Assembly (NCBI GenBank): GCA_963783195.1
Contig: CAWAMV010000004.1
Location: 2,480,001-2,544,000, forward strand
Direction of reading: 5' to 3'
Length of the DNA: 64,000 nucleotides
DNA from: Croceibacterium_B sp963783195
GTDB lineage: Bacteria > Pseudomonadota > Alphaproteobacteria > Sphingomonadales > Sphingomonadaceae
The stretch's first letter is position 1; each line of letters begins with the position of its first letter. The position numbers were made by a program, and so were the translations under genes. Shown here one piece after another: positions 38,506 to 48,294 of the stretch. The notes under the pieces are model-generated. The model was not told the origin of the DNA. It saw only the letters and a program-made list of their open reading frames with translations, and ran no database searches.

Positions 38506-38703
38506 CGGTCGAGTCCCTTATATTGCCAACCGGGACTACTCCCAACGCAGAGCTCGTTCAAACGGCAGGCGGGCAAGTCGCGGATGGTCACCGGGCGGTC
38601 GCTTCGGCGGCCGCCTTTCGTTCGTCGATCGCTGTCTTCCTTTCGCCAATTTCCAGCCGGACGCCCCTCGCAATCGCTGTGTTGAATCGCTAATACAGCC
38701 GAA

Positions 38704-40947
38704 ATGGCGCTGTTCGGTCTCATAAAACCACGCGACAAGCGGCCCGACTGGGCGCGCATCGAACCGCCCGAACCGGACACTCCCAGTTGGATCGAAGACG
38801 CGCCCTATTCGCCGCTCTGCCAGCAGGACGCCGAACCAGGTGATCCCGAGTTCGGCCGTTGGCTCGACGACGAGCTGCAGCGCCGCTATCCCGACCAAAA
38901 CGAGGGGCCGGATCGCTCCGGCGAGCGCTGGTTCCAGCGGCGCTATTGGCAAGGCCGGCGCAAGACGTGGTGGCTGGTCCGCGGCCTGGCCGCTCTGCTC
39001 GCGCTGTTCATCGCCACGATCGCCTGGCTGGTCATCACCGCACCCCTGTCCAAATCGCTCCAGCCGATCGCGCCTCCACAGGTCACGCTGCTCGCGAGCG
39101 ACGGCACGCCGATTGCGCGCAACGGTGCCGTCGTCGAAAAACCGGTCGATATCGACAAGCTGCCGCCCTACGTCGCCCAGGCCTTCATCGCGACCGAAGA
39201 CCGCCGCTTCTACAGCCACTGGGGTGTCGACCCGAAGGCCATCGCCCGCGCCGCCTGGACGGGATACGGCGGCGGCAGCACGATCACCCAGCAGCTCGCC
39301 AAGTTCACCTTCCTCAGCCCAGAACAGACGTTGACCCGAAAGGCGCGCGAGGCGCTGATCGCCTTCTGGCTCGAGGCATGGCTGAGCAAGGACGAGATCC
39401 TCGAGCGCTACCTGTCGAACGCCTATTTCGGCGACAACGTCTACGGGTTGCGCGCCGCGAGCCTGCACTATTTCTACCGCCAACCGGAAAAGCTGCTGCC
39501 CAACCAGGCGGCGATGCTGGCGGGGCTGGTCCAGGCGCCCAGCGCCTATGCCCCGACCAAGCATTACGACCGGGCCGAGCGGCGGATGAAGATCGTCGTG
39601 CAGTCGATGGTCGCCGCCGGCTATCTGACGGAAGCGGAGGCGAAAACGATCAAGCCGCCCCGCCTGGACGTGCGAGATCTCGACAGCGAGCTGCCCACGG
39701 GGACCTACTTCGCCGACTGGGCCCTGCCCGAGGCACGGACCTTGTCCGACGTGGGCTATGCGCGGCAGACGCTGACCACCACGCTCGACGCCCGCCTGCA
39801 GGAAGCAGCCCGCCGCGCTGTGAATCGCGCCGCGCTGGGCCAGGCGCAGGTTGCGCTGGTGGCGATGCGGCCCAACGGCGAGGTCGTGGCGATGATTGGC
39901 GGGCGCGACTACGCCAAGTCCCCCTTCAACCGCGCGACGCAGGCGAGACGCCAGCCGGGCTCGACCTTCAAGCTGTTCGTCTATCTCGCCGCGCTCGACG
40001 CCGGGATGAGCCCCGAAGACATGATCGACAACTCGGAAATCACCGAGGGTGCCTATCGGCCGAAGAACGCCAGCGGCAGGTACTCACCCACGATCACACT
40101 GGCCGATGCCTTTGCCCATTCCAGCAACGTCGCCGCGGTCCGTCTGCAGAAGCAGGTCGGCAGCGACGCCGTCATCGCGATGGCTCGCGAGCTCGGCGTC
40201 GAGAGCCCGCTGCCGCCGGGCGACCCGAGCATGGCGCTCGGCACCTCGACGATGACGCTGATCGAACTGACCAGTGCCTACGCGGGCGTCGCCGGTAACA
40301 GCTTCCCGGTCGAGCCGACCGCCTTCCCGCGCGACGATGGCGGTTTTTTCGACTATTTCTTCGGCGGCAAGGACTCGCTTTCGCGCTCCACCCACGCGGA
40401 CATCGAAATGATGCTACGCAAGGCAGTCAACGAGGGAACCGGGCGCGCAGCCATGTTGTCGGTGCCGAACTACGGCAAGACCGGCACGACGCAGGATCAC
40501 CGCGATGCCCTGTTCGTCGGCTTTGCGGACGATCTCGTCGTGGGGGTGTGGATCGGCAACGACGACAACAGCCCGCTTCCCGGCGTGACCGGCGGCAGCC
40601 TGCCGGCACGGATATGGAAGGACTTCATGCTCCAGGCGATGGGTCGCAAGGTAACGCCGGCGCCGAAGGCCAACCCGAGCGGCCCCGTCAAGCCGCTCGA
40701 CGTGCCCGACGTCGGCGACATTCCGCTGGGCGACGATGCCACCCTGACGATTGGCGACGGCAGCGTTGGCGTATCTGGCGCAATCGAGGGAGTTCCCGTC
40801 GATGTGCGGATGGACGGCAACGGCGTACGGATCGCGCCGGGCCAGCGCCCTTCGCCCTCTCCCTCGCCCCCACCGGGCGACCGACAGCTCGACGATCAGG
40901 TCTATCAGCAGCAGCGCCAGCGCATCGAGCAGCAGCAGGGGCAGTAG
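38704..40947 (+). CDS. Penicillin-binding protein 1A-type bifunctional peptidoglycan synthase
   Basis: 747 residues. A cytoplasmic stretch of about 90 residues precedes one membrane helix (about 92-113). The glycosyltransferase 51 domain has ATEDRRFYSHWG and GGGSTITQQL. The transpeptidase domain has SxxK in QPGSTFKLF, SxN in HSSNVAA and KTGT. The C-terminus is Pro/Gln-rich and ends in repeated QQ. It polymerises and crosslinks peptidoglycan. Its stop is adjacent to that of convergent truA. Confidence 0.94.
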   Translation: MALFGLIKPRDKRPDWARIEPPEPDTPSWIEDAPYSPLCQQDAEPGDPEFGRWLDDELQRRYPDQNEGPDRSGERWFQRRYWQGRRKTWWLVRGLAALLALFIATIAWLVITAPLSKSLQPIAPPQVTLLASDGTPIARNGAVVEKPVDIDKLPPYVAQAFIATEDRRFYSHWGVDPKAIARAAWTGYGGGSTITQQLAKFTFLSPEQTLTRKAREALIAFWLEAWLSKDEILERYLSNAYFGDNVYGLRAASLHYFYRQPEKLLPNQAAMLAGLVQAPSAYAPTKHYDRAERRMKIVVQSMVAAGYLTEAEAKTIKPPRLDVRDLDSELPTGTYFADWALPEARTLSDVGYARQTLTTTLDARLQEAARRAVNRAALGQAQVALVAMRPNGEVVAMIGGRDYAKSPFNRATQARRQPGSTFKLFVYLAALDAGMSPEDMIDNSEITEGAYRPKNASGRYSPTITLADAFAHSSNVAAVRLQKQVGSDAVIAMARELGVESPLPPGDPSMALGTSTMTLIELTSAYAGVAGNSFPVEPTAFPRDDGGFFDYFFGGKDSLSRSTHADIEMMLRKAVNEGTGRAAMLSVPNYGKTGTTQDHRDALFVGFADDLVVGVWIGNDDNSPLPGVTGGSLPARIWKDFMLQAMGRKVTPAPKANPSGPVKPLDVPDVGDIPLGDDATLTIGDGSVGVSGAIEGVPVDVRMDGNGVRIAPGQRPSPSPSPPPGDRQLDDQVYQQQRQRIEQQQGQ

Positions 40948-41694
40948 CTATTCGTCCGGGTAGACGGCACGGACGAAATAGAGCCCCTCCGGCGGAGCGT
41001 TCAGGCCCAAGGCACTGCGATCCTTCGCCGCCAGCGCTTCTGCCACCTGCTCATCGCGCCACTGGCCCAGACCGACGAGCGAGAGGGTGCCGACCATCGA
41101 GCGGACCTGGTGATGAAGGAAGCTGCGGGCCGCCGCGCGGATCACCACGTGTGCGCCCTCGCGGCTGACGTCGAGACGGTCGAGCGTCTTGACCGGGTCC
41201 CTGGCCTGGCAGTTGACCGAGCGGAATGTCGTGAAATCGTGATGGCCGACCAGCGACTTCGCCGCGCGGTGCATTGCCGCGGCGTCGAGCGGCCGCGTGA
41301 CGTGCCAGACGCGCCCCTTCTCCAGCGTGGGCGGTGGACGGCGGTTGAGGATGCGGTATTCGTACTCGCGCCCGATGCAGGAAAAGCGCGCGTGCCAGTC
41401 GCCGGCGACCTCCTCGCAACCGATAACCGCAACCGGCGCGGGCCTCATGAGCGCGTTGAGCGCCTCCATCAGGCGGAAAGGCTCGATGTCCTTCGCAATA
41501 TCGACATGGCTGCGCATGGCCAGCGCATGGACCCCGCTGTCGGTCCGACCGGCGCTGTGCAGCACAGCGTGCTCACCGGTTAGCGCGACGACGGCCTCCT
41601 CGACCGTCTGCTGCACGCTCGGCCCGTGATCCTGCCGCTGCAGGCCCATGAACGGGCCGCCATCGAACTCGAGGGTCAGGGCAAAGCGCCTCAT
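40948..41694 (-). CDS. truA: tRNA pseudouridine(38-40) synthase
   Basis: 248 residues. The catalytic Asp lies in GRTDSGVHA; FDGGPFMGLQRQ and RSFLHHQVRSMVG are conserved. It isomerises uridines in the anticodon arm. Overlaps the fmt stop by 4 bases (41691-41694), so fmt-truA form an operon. Confidence 0.96.
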   Translation of the reverse strand: MRRFALTLEFDGGPFMGLQRQDHGPSVQQTVEEAVVALTGEHAVLHSAGRTDSGVHALAMRSHVDIAKDIEPFRLMEALNALMRPAPVAVIGCEEVAGDWHARFSCIGREYEYRILNRRPPPTLEKGRVWHVTRPLDAAAMHRAAKSLVGHHDFTTFRSVNCQARDPVKTLDRLDVSREGAHVVIRAAARSFLHHQVRSMVGTLSLVGLGQWRDEQVAEALAAKDRSALGLNAPPEGLYFVRAVYPDE

Positions 41695-42593
41695 CGCAGC
41701 ACCGTGCCGACAGGCACTTTGCGCCCGCGCAGAAATGCCGCCACATCCATCGCCGGCTTTCCCGCGCGCTGGATGATGGCGGGCCGCAGCGCGGCATTGC
41801 CGCAGGCGATCGTCAGTTCGTCGTCGAGCACCGTGCCTATCGCGCCGTTCACGCCGATCGTGCGGGCACGCAGGACCTTGATCCGTTCACCGTCGAATTC
41901 GAACCAGCTGCCCGGGAAGGGCGAGAACGCACGCACCTCACGTTCCAGCCGCTCTGCGGTTTTCTCCCAGTCGAGCCGCGCCTCAGACTTGTCGATCTTG
42001 TCGGCGTAGGTCGCACCGTGCGGCTGGGGATGCGCCTTGAGCCGGTCGAGCTGGGCGACGGTCTCCACCAGCAGATGCGCGCCGATTTCGGCCAGTTCGT
42101 CGTGCAATTCGCCCGCGGTCTTGTCCTCTATCGGCACCCGCGCCGTGGCGAGCATCGGCCCGGTGTCGAGCCCCTCTTCCATCCGCATGATGGTGACGCC
42201 GGTCACGTGATCGCCCGCCAGAATCGCGCGCTGGATCGGAGCCGCTCCGCGCCAGCGCGGCAGCAGGCTGGCGTGGACGTTGAGGCAGCCCTGCCTCGGA
42301 GCGTCGAGAACTTCCTTGGGCAGGATCAGACCGTAAGCGACGACCACCGCCAGGTCAGCCTCGTGCGAAGCGAAATCCGCCTGCGCATCGAGGTCTCTCA
42401 GCGTCCTAGGGTGCCAGACCGGGATGCCAAACTTTTCCGCAGCGACATGCACCGACGACTTGCGCTCCTGCTTGCCCCGCCCCGCCGGGCGCGGCGGCTG
42501 TGTATAGGCGGCGGCAATCTCGTGTCCGGCTTCGACGAGGGCGCGCAGCGTGGGCACCGCGAAGTCCGGCGTTCCCATGAAGACAATGCGCAT
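41691..42593 (-). CDS. fmt: Methionyl-tRNA formyltransferase
   Basis: 300 residues. N-terminus RIVFMGTPDFAVPTL, substrate loop PPRPAGRGK and the active-site motif NVHASLLPRWRGAAPIQ are present. It formylates initiator Met-tRNA with 10-formyl-THF, the product of fhs in this window. Divergent from recR with 45 bases between starts. Confidence 0.97.
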   Translation of the reverse strand: MRIVFMGTPDFAVPTLRALVEAGHEIAAAYTQPPRPAGRGKQERKSSVHVAAEKFGIPVWHPRTLRDLDAQADFASHEADLAVVVAYGLILPKEVLDAPRQGCLNVHASLLPRWRGAAPIQRAILAGDHVTGVTIMRMEEGLDTGPMLATARVPIEDKTAGELHDELAEIGAHLLVETVAQLDRLKAHPQPHGATYADKIDKSEARLDWEKTAERLEREVRAFSPFPGSWFEFDGERIKVLRARTIGVNGAIGTVLDDELTIACGNAALRPAIIQRAGKPAMDVAAFLRGRKVPVGTVLR

Positions 42594-42638
42594 CGTCCGG
42601 CCTTCCGTTCAGCGAGCCCGCGCCCTATCTCTCGTCTG

Positions 42639-43250
42639 ATGGCTTCGCAAGAAATCGAGACGCTGGCGAGCGCACTGGCTCGCCTGCCCGGCCTCGGCCC
42701 GCGCAGCGCCCGGCGAGCCGTGCTGTGGCTCGTGAAGCGGCGCGAGACGGCGCTGGCGCAGATCGTCGAGGCGCTGGCGGCGGTGCAGGAGCGGCTGGTC
42801 GAGTGCCCCATCTGCGGCAATGTCGACACCCGGAGCCCGTGCGGCATCTGCGCCGACACGCGGCGGGATCCGCGCCAGCTCTGCGTGGTCGAGGACGTGG
42901 CCGACCTGTGGGCGCTCGACCGGGCCAAGCTGTTCCCCGGGCGCTATCACGTGCTCGGCGGGCGGCTATCGGCGCTGGAGGGCGTGCGTCCGGAAGATCT
43001 GACGATCGGAAAACTCATCGAGCGAGTGACCGATCGCAGCGAGGAAGGCGCGATCGATGAGGTCGTGCTCGCGATGAACGCCACGCTCGAGGGGCAGACG
43101 ACTGCGCACTACATTGCCGAGCGACTGGAAGCCTATCCCGTGCGCATAACCCAGCTGGCGCATGGTCTGCCTGTCGGCGGCGAACTCGATTACCTCGACG
43201 AGGGCACTCTTGCCCAGGCCCTGCGCGCGCGGCGGCCTGTGTCCCAGTAA
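42639..43250 (+). CDS. recR: Recombination protein RecR
   Basis: 203 residues. Helix-hairpin-helix LARLPGLGPRSARRAVLWLV, then the zinc finger CPICGNVDTRSPCGIC and the Toprim segment VVEDVADLWALD. It works with RecO and RecF in gap repair. The ATG at 42639 gives the family length; the frame continues upstream across fmt antisense. Confidence 0.95.
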   Translation: MASQEIETLASALARLPGLGPRSARRAVLWLVKRRETALAQIVEALAAVQERLVECPICGNVDTRSPCGICADTRRDPRQLCVVEDVADLWALDRAKLFPGRYHVLGGRLSALEGVRPEDLTIGKLIERVTDRSEEGAIDEVVLAMNATLEGQTTAHYIAERLEAYPVRITQLAHGLPVGGELDYLDEGTLAQALRARRPVSQ

Positions 43251-43363
43251 GGGGCAACCTCGCAACACTAGCGAATTCGCCGCATCGGTCCCCGCAAACC
43301 CGCTTGGTTAATTTGCGTTAGCCATGGTATCCGGCCCCGATTGCCGAAGGGACGGGGCGACAG

Positions 43364-44635
43364 GTGGAAGACGTCAGGACAGCATCAACAGCGACCCGTG
43401 ACCTTCGTGAGCGCGAAGAGCTTTTCGCTTTCGGCGAGGGCGACGAGTATCTCGTAGCGCGGCCCGCGGAGCAGTTTGCGCCGGCAACCGATGGCGAGGT
43501 GCTGCCGGCGATCGCACGTGCCGCGCTGATCACGTTCAACTTTCTCGTCCAGGTCGTACCGCTCGCGATGATGTATCGCACCGGCGAAGCCTGGTGGGTC
43601 GTGATTCCGGTGCTGGCGCTGCTCGGCCTCGTCCCTGCGCTCGATCATGTTCTGGCAAAGAGGCACTACACACTCGACCTGGCGGTCAGCGAAGCCAACA
43701 GCCGCCGCCTGCTTATCTTGCAAGCATGGTACCTGTTCGGCGCTTTCCTGACCGCCGTGACGGTGGCTTCATCGGGACGGGTCGATACCTGGGCCGGCAT
43801 TGCCGCGGTTGCGTTGGTCGGTTTCATCAACGTCCACGTCGCTGTGACCGCGCACGATTTCGGGCACAAACGCGATCGTTGGAACCGCATGGTCTCGAAC
43901 ATGGTCTGCGCGATCGGCGGTCTCGGTTATTTCATGCCTCAGCACGTAATCGGGCATCATACCCACGTCGGCACACCTGAAGACTGCGCCTCGGCCAAGT
44001 TTGGGGAGACCGCCTATGGCTTTATCCTGCGCGCCTTCGTTCCCGAGGTGATGGGCGGCATCCGGTACGAAGCGGAGCGATTACGACGCAAGGGTCTGCC
44101 GGTGATCTCGTGGCACAACGACGTACTGGTGAGCTATGCAATGTCGGCGGCCGTCGCCGCGGTGTTGGTCGCCGTGCTCGGGTGGATCGCCCTGCCCTAC
44201 ATCCTCCTGCACCACGCTTTCGTGTGGTTCTCGCTGATGCTCAACGATTATATTCAGCACTACGGTCTGCTCCGCGCGAGGATGCCGAACGGGCGGCTCG
44301 AACCGCAGAGCCCAATGCTGTCGTGGAGTGCGGAATCGCCGCTCTGCAACCTGATGACTTTTAACGTGCAACGCCATGCCTACCACCATGCCAAGCCGAT
44401 GCTGTCCTACCATGAGCTCAAGTACCTGCCGACCGCGCCGACCTGTCCGACGGGATATTTCGGCATGATGGCCGTGGCGATGAATCCGCCGTGGTGGCGC
44501 CATACGATGGACCCGCTGCTCGTCCGCACCGTTCGCGGCAACCGAAACCGCGTCAACGTGTATCCCGGCTGCGAAGGGCGTCTTGACGCGCTGATTACGC
44601 GCTATGAAGCCGAAAACGAGGTCTTTCCGGCATAG
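43364..44635 (+). CDS. AlkB-type membrane alkane hydroxylase-like protein
   Basis: 423 residues from GTG. All four AlkB-type motifs are present but altered. They are HDFGHK (164-169), QHVIGHHTHVGTPEDCASA (193-211), QHYGLLR (298-304) and NVQRHAYHH (334-342), where canonical AlkB has HELGHK, EHNRGHH and LQRHSDHH. Six hydrophobic segments fit the family. It would hydroxylate a hydrocarbon or related chain with rubredoxin or another donor; no rubredoxin gene is near. Assignment as medium- or long-chain alkane 1-monooxygenase is an inference. Confidence 0.85.
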   Translation: MEDVRTASTATRDLREREELFAFGEGDEYLVARPAEQFAPATDGEVLPAIARAALITFNFLVQVVPLAMMYRTGEAWWVVIPVLALLGLVPALDHVLAKRHYTLDLAVSEANSRRLLILQAWYLFGAFLTAVTVASSGRVDTWAGIAAVALVGFINVHVAVTAHDFGHKRDRWNRMVSNMVCAIGGLGYFMPQHVIGHHTHVGTPEDCASAKFGETAYGFILRAFVPEVMGGIRYEAERLRRKGLPVISWHNDVLVSYAMSAAVAAVLVAVLGWIALPYILLHHAFVWFSLMLNDYIQHYGLLRARMPNGRLEPQSPMLSWSAESPLCNLMTFNVQRHAYHHAKPMLSYHELKYLPTAPTCPTGYFGMMAVAMNPPWWRHTMDPLLVRTVRGNRNRVNVYPGCEGRLDALITRYEAENEVFPA

Positions 44636-44681
44636 CCTGCGTTCACTTGTCGTTCGGGCGCGAAGTGCTTATCTGGCGCCC

Positions 44682-45251
44682 ATGGCCATCCGTGAAATCC
44701 TCGAAGTGCCGGATCCCCGGCTCAAGACCCTATCCAAGCCCGTCGAAGTGTTCGACGACCGTCTCAAGGCGCTCGTCGACGACATGTTCGAGACGATGTA
44801 CGACGCTAGCGGGATAGGTCTCGCCGCGATCCAGGTCGGCGAGCCGATCCGCTTGCTGGTCATCGACCTGCAGGAAGACGATCCCGACGCGGAACCCGAG
44901 GAATGCCACTCCCACGGCGGCGAGAAACACTATCACCAGCCGGTAAAGAACGACCCTCGAGTGTTCGTGAATCCGGAGATTCTCGACCCGTCGGAAGACC
45001 TCAAGACTTACCAGGAAGGCTGTCTCTCGGTCCCCGAGATCTACGCCGACGTTGACCGCCCCGCTCGCTGCCGCGTGCGCTGGCAAGACCTCGAGGGGAA
45101 GACCCACGAGGAGGACATGGAAGGCGTGCTGGCGGTCTGCATCCAGCATGAGATGGACCACCTCGAAGGCATCCTGTTCATCGACCACCTCAGCCGCCTC
45201 AAGCGGCAGATGGCGCTCAAGAAGCTCGACAAGATTCGCAAGGCGGCCTGA
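44682..45251 (+). CDS. def: Peptide deformylase with an acidic/His-rich insertion
   Basis: 189 residues. Motifs GIGLAAIQ (44-51), EGCLS (112-116) and QHEMDH (155-160) give the metal site Cys-His-His. It removes the N-formyl group added through Fmt. About 25 residues (64-90) between motifs 1 and 2 are extra, containing CHSHGGEKHYH, longer than in typical enzymes of 165-175 residues. The start at 44682 follows the AlkB stop by 46 bases. Confidence 0.95.
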   Translation: MAIREILEVPDPRLKTLSKPVEVFDDRLKALVDDMFETMYDASGIGLAAIQVGEPIRLLVIDLQEDDPDAEPEECHSHGGEKHYHQPVKNDPRVFVNPEILDPSEDLKTYQEGCLSVPEIYADVDRPARCRVRWQDLEGKTHEEDMEGVLAVCIQHEMDHLEGILFIDHLSRLKRQMALKKLDKIRKAA

Positions 45252-45272
45252 GTCGCTCCGGGCCTCGCTGCC

Positions 45273-46097
45273 CTAGTGCGCCAGGAACAGCGCTACCTTC
45301 GGGTGCGCCAGCATTTCGCGAGTCACGCCGCCCAGCAGCGTTTCACGCATCCGTGAGTGACCGTAGGCGCCCATGACGAGATAACCGGCCCCGCGCGCAC
45401 GGGCCGCCTCGCGCAGGACTTCGGCGACTTCTGCCCCCTTTGCTGGTGGGAGCTCGACCACTTCGGCTTCGATGCCATGTCGCGCGAGGTAATCGGCGCC
45501 TGCAACGGGCGGCACGTCTATTTCGTCGTTGTCGCTCCAAGCCCTTCCTTGTCCTACGGTGACCAGCGACACGGCGCGCGATCGCGCCAGGAACGGCACT
45601 GCCGCGCGCAATGCTCTGGAAGCCTCGGCAGAACCGTTCCAGGCGACGAGCGCGGGGTCATCCACCGCGATGCCGGTGCAGTCTTCCGGCACCGCCAGAA
45701 TGGGCGCCTTGGCGTGTACCGCGAGCGCGCCGGCCACCCCCGACGGGCTTTTGCCACTGAACGGGTCGTTCGTGCCGACGATTACGAGGTCGCTCAGTGC
45801 AGCCGCCTGCAGCAGGACACCGTCATCCGGGCCAAACCCTTCGGCCCAGTCCCAACGAACATCTTCCGTCCCGAGTTGGATCTCGATCTGCTCCCGGAAT
45901 TCTGCCGCGTTCTCGCGAACGATCGGTGCCAATTCGGTCGCGAGGGAACCGTAGACGTCCCCCGGTACCGCCACGTCGAGCATGATCGGTTGGAGGATCG
46001 TCAGATGAGCATCGAACGAGCGGGACAGGTCCAATGCGGCCTGAAACCGGGCTTCGAAAGCACCGTCGTCATGGGCGTGAAGCAGGATGGAACGCAT
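45273..46097 (-). CDS. Universal stress protein family protein, tandem domain
   Basis: 274 residues with two UspA-like halves. The second has GYLVMGAYGHSRMRETLLGG, the ATP-binding-like loop typical of UspA; the first has VIVGTNDPFSGKSPSG. It is a soluble stress-response protein. Downstream of the convergent def gene. Confidence 0.85.
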   Translation of the reverse strand: MRSILLHAHDDGAFEARFQAALDLSRSFDAHLTILQPIMLDVAVPGDVYGSLATELAPIVRENAAEFREQIEIQLGTEDVRWDWAEGFGPDDGVLLQAAALSDLVIVGTNDPFSGKSPSGVAGALAVHAKAPILAVPEDCTGIAVDDPALVAWNGSAEASRALRAAVPFLARSRAVSLVTVGQGRAWSDNDEIDVPPVAGADYLARHGIEAEVVELPPAKGAEVAEVLREAARARGAGYLVMGAYGHSRMRETLLGGVTREMLAHPKVALFLAH

Positions 46098-46175
46098 CGG
46101 GCACCTCCTTGGGCGGAGATATCGTTGGCGATCGCCGCAAAGCGCGCATTGACGACGGTCAACTCCCTTCCGCGT

Positions 46176-48119
46176 TCATCCGTTCGGATGATAGAAATCG
46201 TACACTGCCTGCGCGACCGTCGCGCTGACGCCGGGCGCCCGTTGCAGGTCATCCAACGATGCGGCGCGCACTTTACCGGCAGTGCCGAAGTGTAACAGCA
46301 GCGCGCGCTTGCGGGCCGGCCCAATGCCTGGAATTTCGTCCAGCGGGCTTGCAGAGATCGCGCGGCTGCGCTTGGCCCGATGGGCGCCGATGACGTAACG
46401 GTGTGCTTCGTCGCGCAAGCGCTGGAGGTAGAACAACACCGGGCTGTTCGTCGGCAGCGTCTTTTCCCGCCCATCAGGAAAGTGGAACACCTCGCGTCCC
46501 TCGCGACCGTGGTGCGGCCCCTTGGCCACGGCGATCAGCGGGACATCCTCGATGCCCAGTTCCTCCAGCGTATCGCGTACGCTCGACATCTGGCCTTTGC
46601 CGCCGTCGATCAGGACGAGGTCCGGCCAGGTATTGCCGTCGCGGTCGGGGTCCTCCTCGAGCGCGCGTCCGAACCGACGCGACATGACCTCGCGCATCAT
46701 GCCGAAGTCGTCGTCCGTCTGCGCCGACTTGATGTTGAACTTGCGATACTGGCCCTTGAGGAAGCCCTCCGGTCCCGCGACGACCATCGCGCCTACCGCC
46801 TTGGTCCCCTGGATGTGGCTGTTGTCGTAAACCTCGATTCGCCTTGGCTCGTCGGGAAGTTCGAGGAACTCGGTCAACTCGCGCATTGTCTTCGCCTGGG
46901 TTCCCCTTTCGGCAAGCCTCCGGTCGAGCGCCTCGGCCGCGTTTCGTTGCGCCTGTTCCATCAACCGCCGCCGCTCGCCGCGTTGGGGAACGCTGATTTC
47001 CACCTTGCGTCCGGCCAGTTCGGCGAAAGCCTCCTCCAGCAACTCGCGGTCCGGCAAGGCGCGGTCGACGAGGATAGTGCGCGGCGGCGGCACTTCCTCG
47101 TAGAACTGCGCGAGGACGCGGCTCAGCACCTCCTCTTCACTGACGTCCTGGACGTGGCTGGGGAAGAAGGCGCGGTGGCCCCAGTTCTGCCCGCCGCGGA
47201 CGAAGAAGCCCTGCAGGCCGACCTGCCCGCCCTTGGCGGCAAGGGCGAAGACGTCGGCATCGCCCACCCCTTCGGCATTGATTGCCTGGCTGCCCTGGAT
47301 GAAGGTCGCCGCGCGCAGGCGGTCGCGCAGAACCGCAGCGCTTTCGAAGTCGAGGTTCTCGGCCGCTTCGGCCATCTGCCGTTCGATCTTCTTCTGAACG
47401 GCGCCGCTTTTGCCCCCGAGAAAGTCCTTCGCCTCCTTCACCAGGTCGGCATAGCCCGCTTCGTCGATCCGGCCCACGCAAGGTGCCGAGCAGCGCTTGA
47501 TCTGGTAGAGCAGGCACGGTCGGTCGCGGCGACTGAAAAAGCTGTCGGTACAGGATCTTAGAAGGAACAGCTTCTGCAGCGCGTTAATCGTCGTATTGAC
47601 CGATCCGGCGCTGGCGAAGGGGCCGTAATAGTCGCCTTTCATCTTGCGCGCCCCGCGGTGTTTCATGATGCGCGGGAAGTCGTGTCCTGTGCGCAGCAGG
47701 ATGAACGGGAACGACTTGTCGTCGCGCAGCAGCACATTGTACGGCGGGCGAAAGCGCTTGATGAGCTGCGCCTCGAGCAGCAGCGCCTCTGCCTCGGAAT
47801 TGGTGGTGACTATTTCCATTCCACGCGTCTGGCTGACCATGCGCTGCAAACGGTTGGAGAGGTTCGTCACCTGGGTGTAGTTCGCCACCCTGTTCTTCAG
47901 CGCGCGCGCCTTGCCCACGTATAGCACATCACCGCGCGCATCGAGCATGCGATAGACGCCCGGCTTTGGCTTCAACGTGCGAACGGTCTCGCGAATAGCG
48001 GTCACCCCGGCCTCGATGTCGGGCTTGCCCGCGCCCTGCACGGCATATGTCGCACGCTCCTCGAGAAAGCGCTGGGCGCCTCGAGGGTCGGGGGGAGAAC
48101 CTGCAGGGGTGCGGGACAT
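46176..48119 (-). CDS. uvrC: UvrABC system protein C
   Basis: 647 residues. N-terminal GIY-YIG nuclease (GVYRM 54-58, YVGKARALKNR 67-77), UVR domain, the RNase H-like second nuclease (VYDNSHIQG and LVLIDGGKGQ) and C-terminal helix-hairpin-helix IPGIGPARKRALLLHFG. It makes both incisions in nucleotide excision repair. The ATG at 48119 is chosen; an in-frame ATG at 48167 is possible. Confidence 0.95.
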   Translation of the reverse strand: MSRTPAGSPPDPRGAQRFLEERATYAVQGAGKPDIEAGVTAIRETVRTLKPKPGVYRMLDARGDVLYVGKARALKNRVANYTQVTNLSNRLQRMVSQTRGMEIVTTNSEAEALLLEAQLIKRFRPPYNVLLRDDKSFPFILLRTGHDFPRIMKHRGARKMKGDYYGPFASAGSVNTTINALQKLFLLRSCTDSFFSRRDRPCLLYQIKRCSAPCVGRIDEAGYADLVKEAKDFLGGKSGAVQKKIERQMAEAAENLDFESAAVLRDRLRAATFIQGSQAINAEGVGDADVFALAAKGGQVGLQGFFVRGGQNWGHRAFFPSHVQDVSEEEVLSRVLAQFYEEVPPPRTILVDRALPDRELLEEAFAELAGRKVEISVPQRGERRRLMEQAQRNAAEALDRRLAERGTQAKTMRELTEFLELPDEPRRIEVYDNSHIQGTKAVGAMVVAGPEGFLKGQYRKFNIKSAQTDDDFGMMREVMSRRFGRALEEDPDRDGNTWPDLVLIDGGKGQMSSVRDTLEELGIEDVPLIAVAKGPHHGREGREVFHFPDGREKTLPTNSPVLFYLQRLRDEAHRYVIGAHRAKRSRAISASPLDEIPGIGPARKRALLLHFGTAGKVRAASLDDLQRAPGVSATVAQAVYDFYHPNG

Positions 48120-48294
48120 GGGGTGCGAGATAGGATGCATTCCCTTCCCCGTCATCCCGCCATGCATGTTCTCCTTACATATGAGCGACGCAGCGCACCG
48201 GAGGGTCCGTCTGACGCGTTAACCGCGACCATATTAGCGTTCGTTCATTTGGCTGGAGCCAAGGCCTCTTGGGCCCCGAACGATGGAGAGAAAG

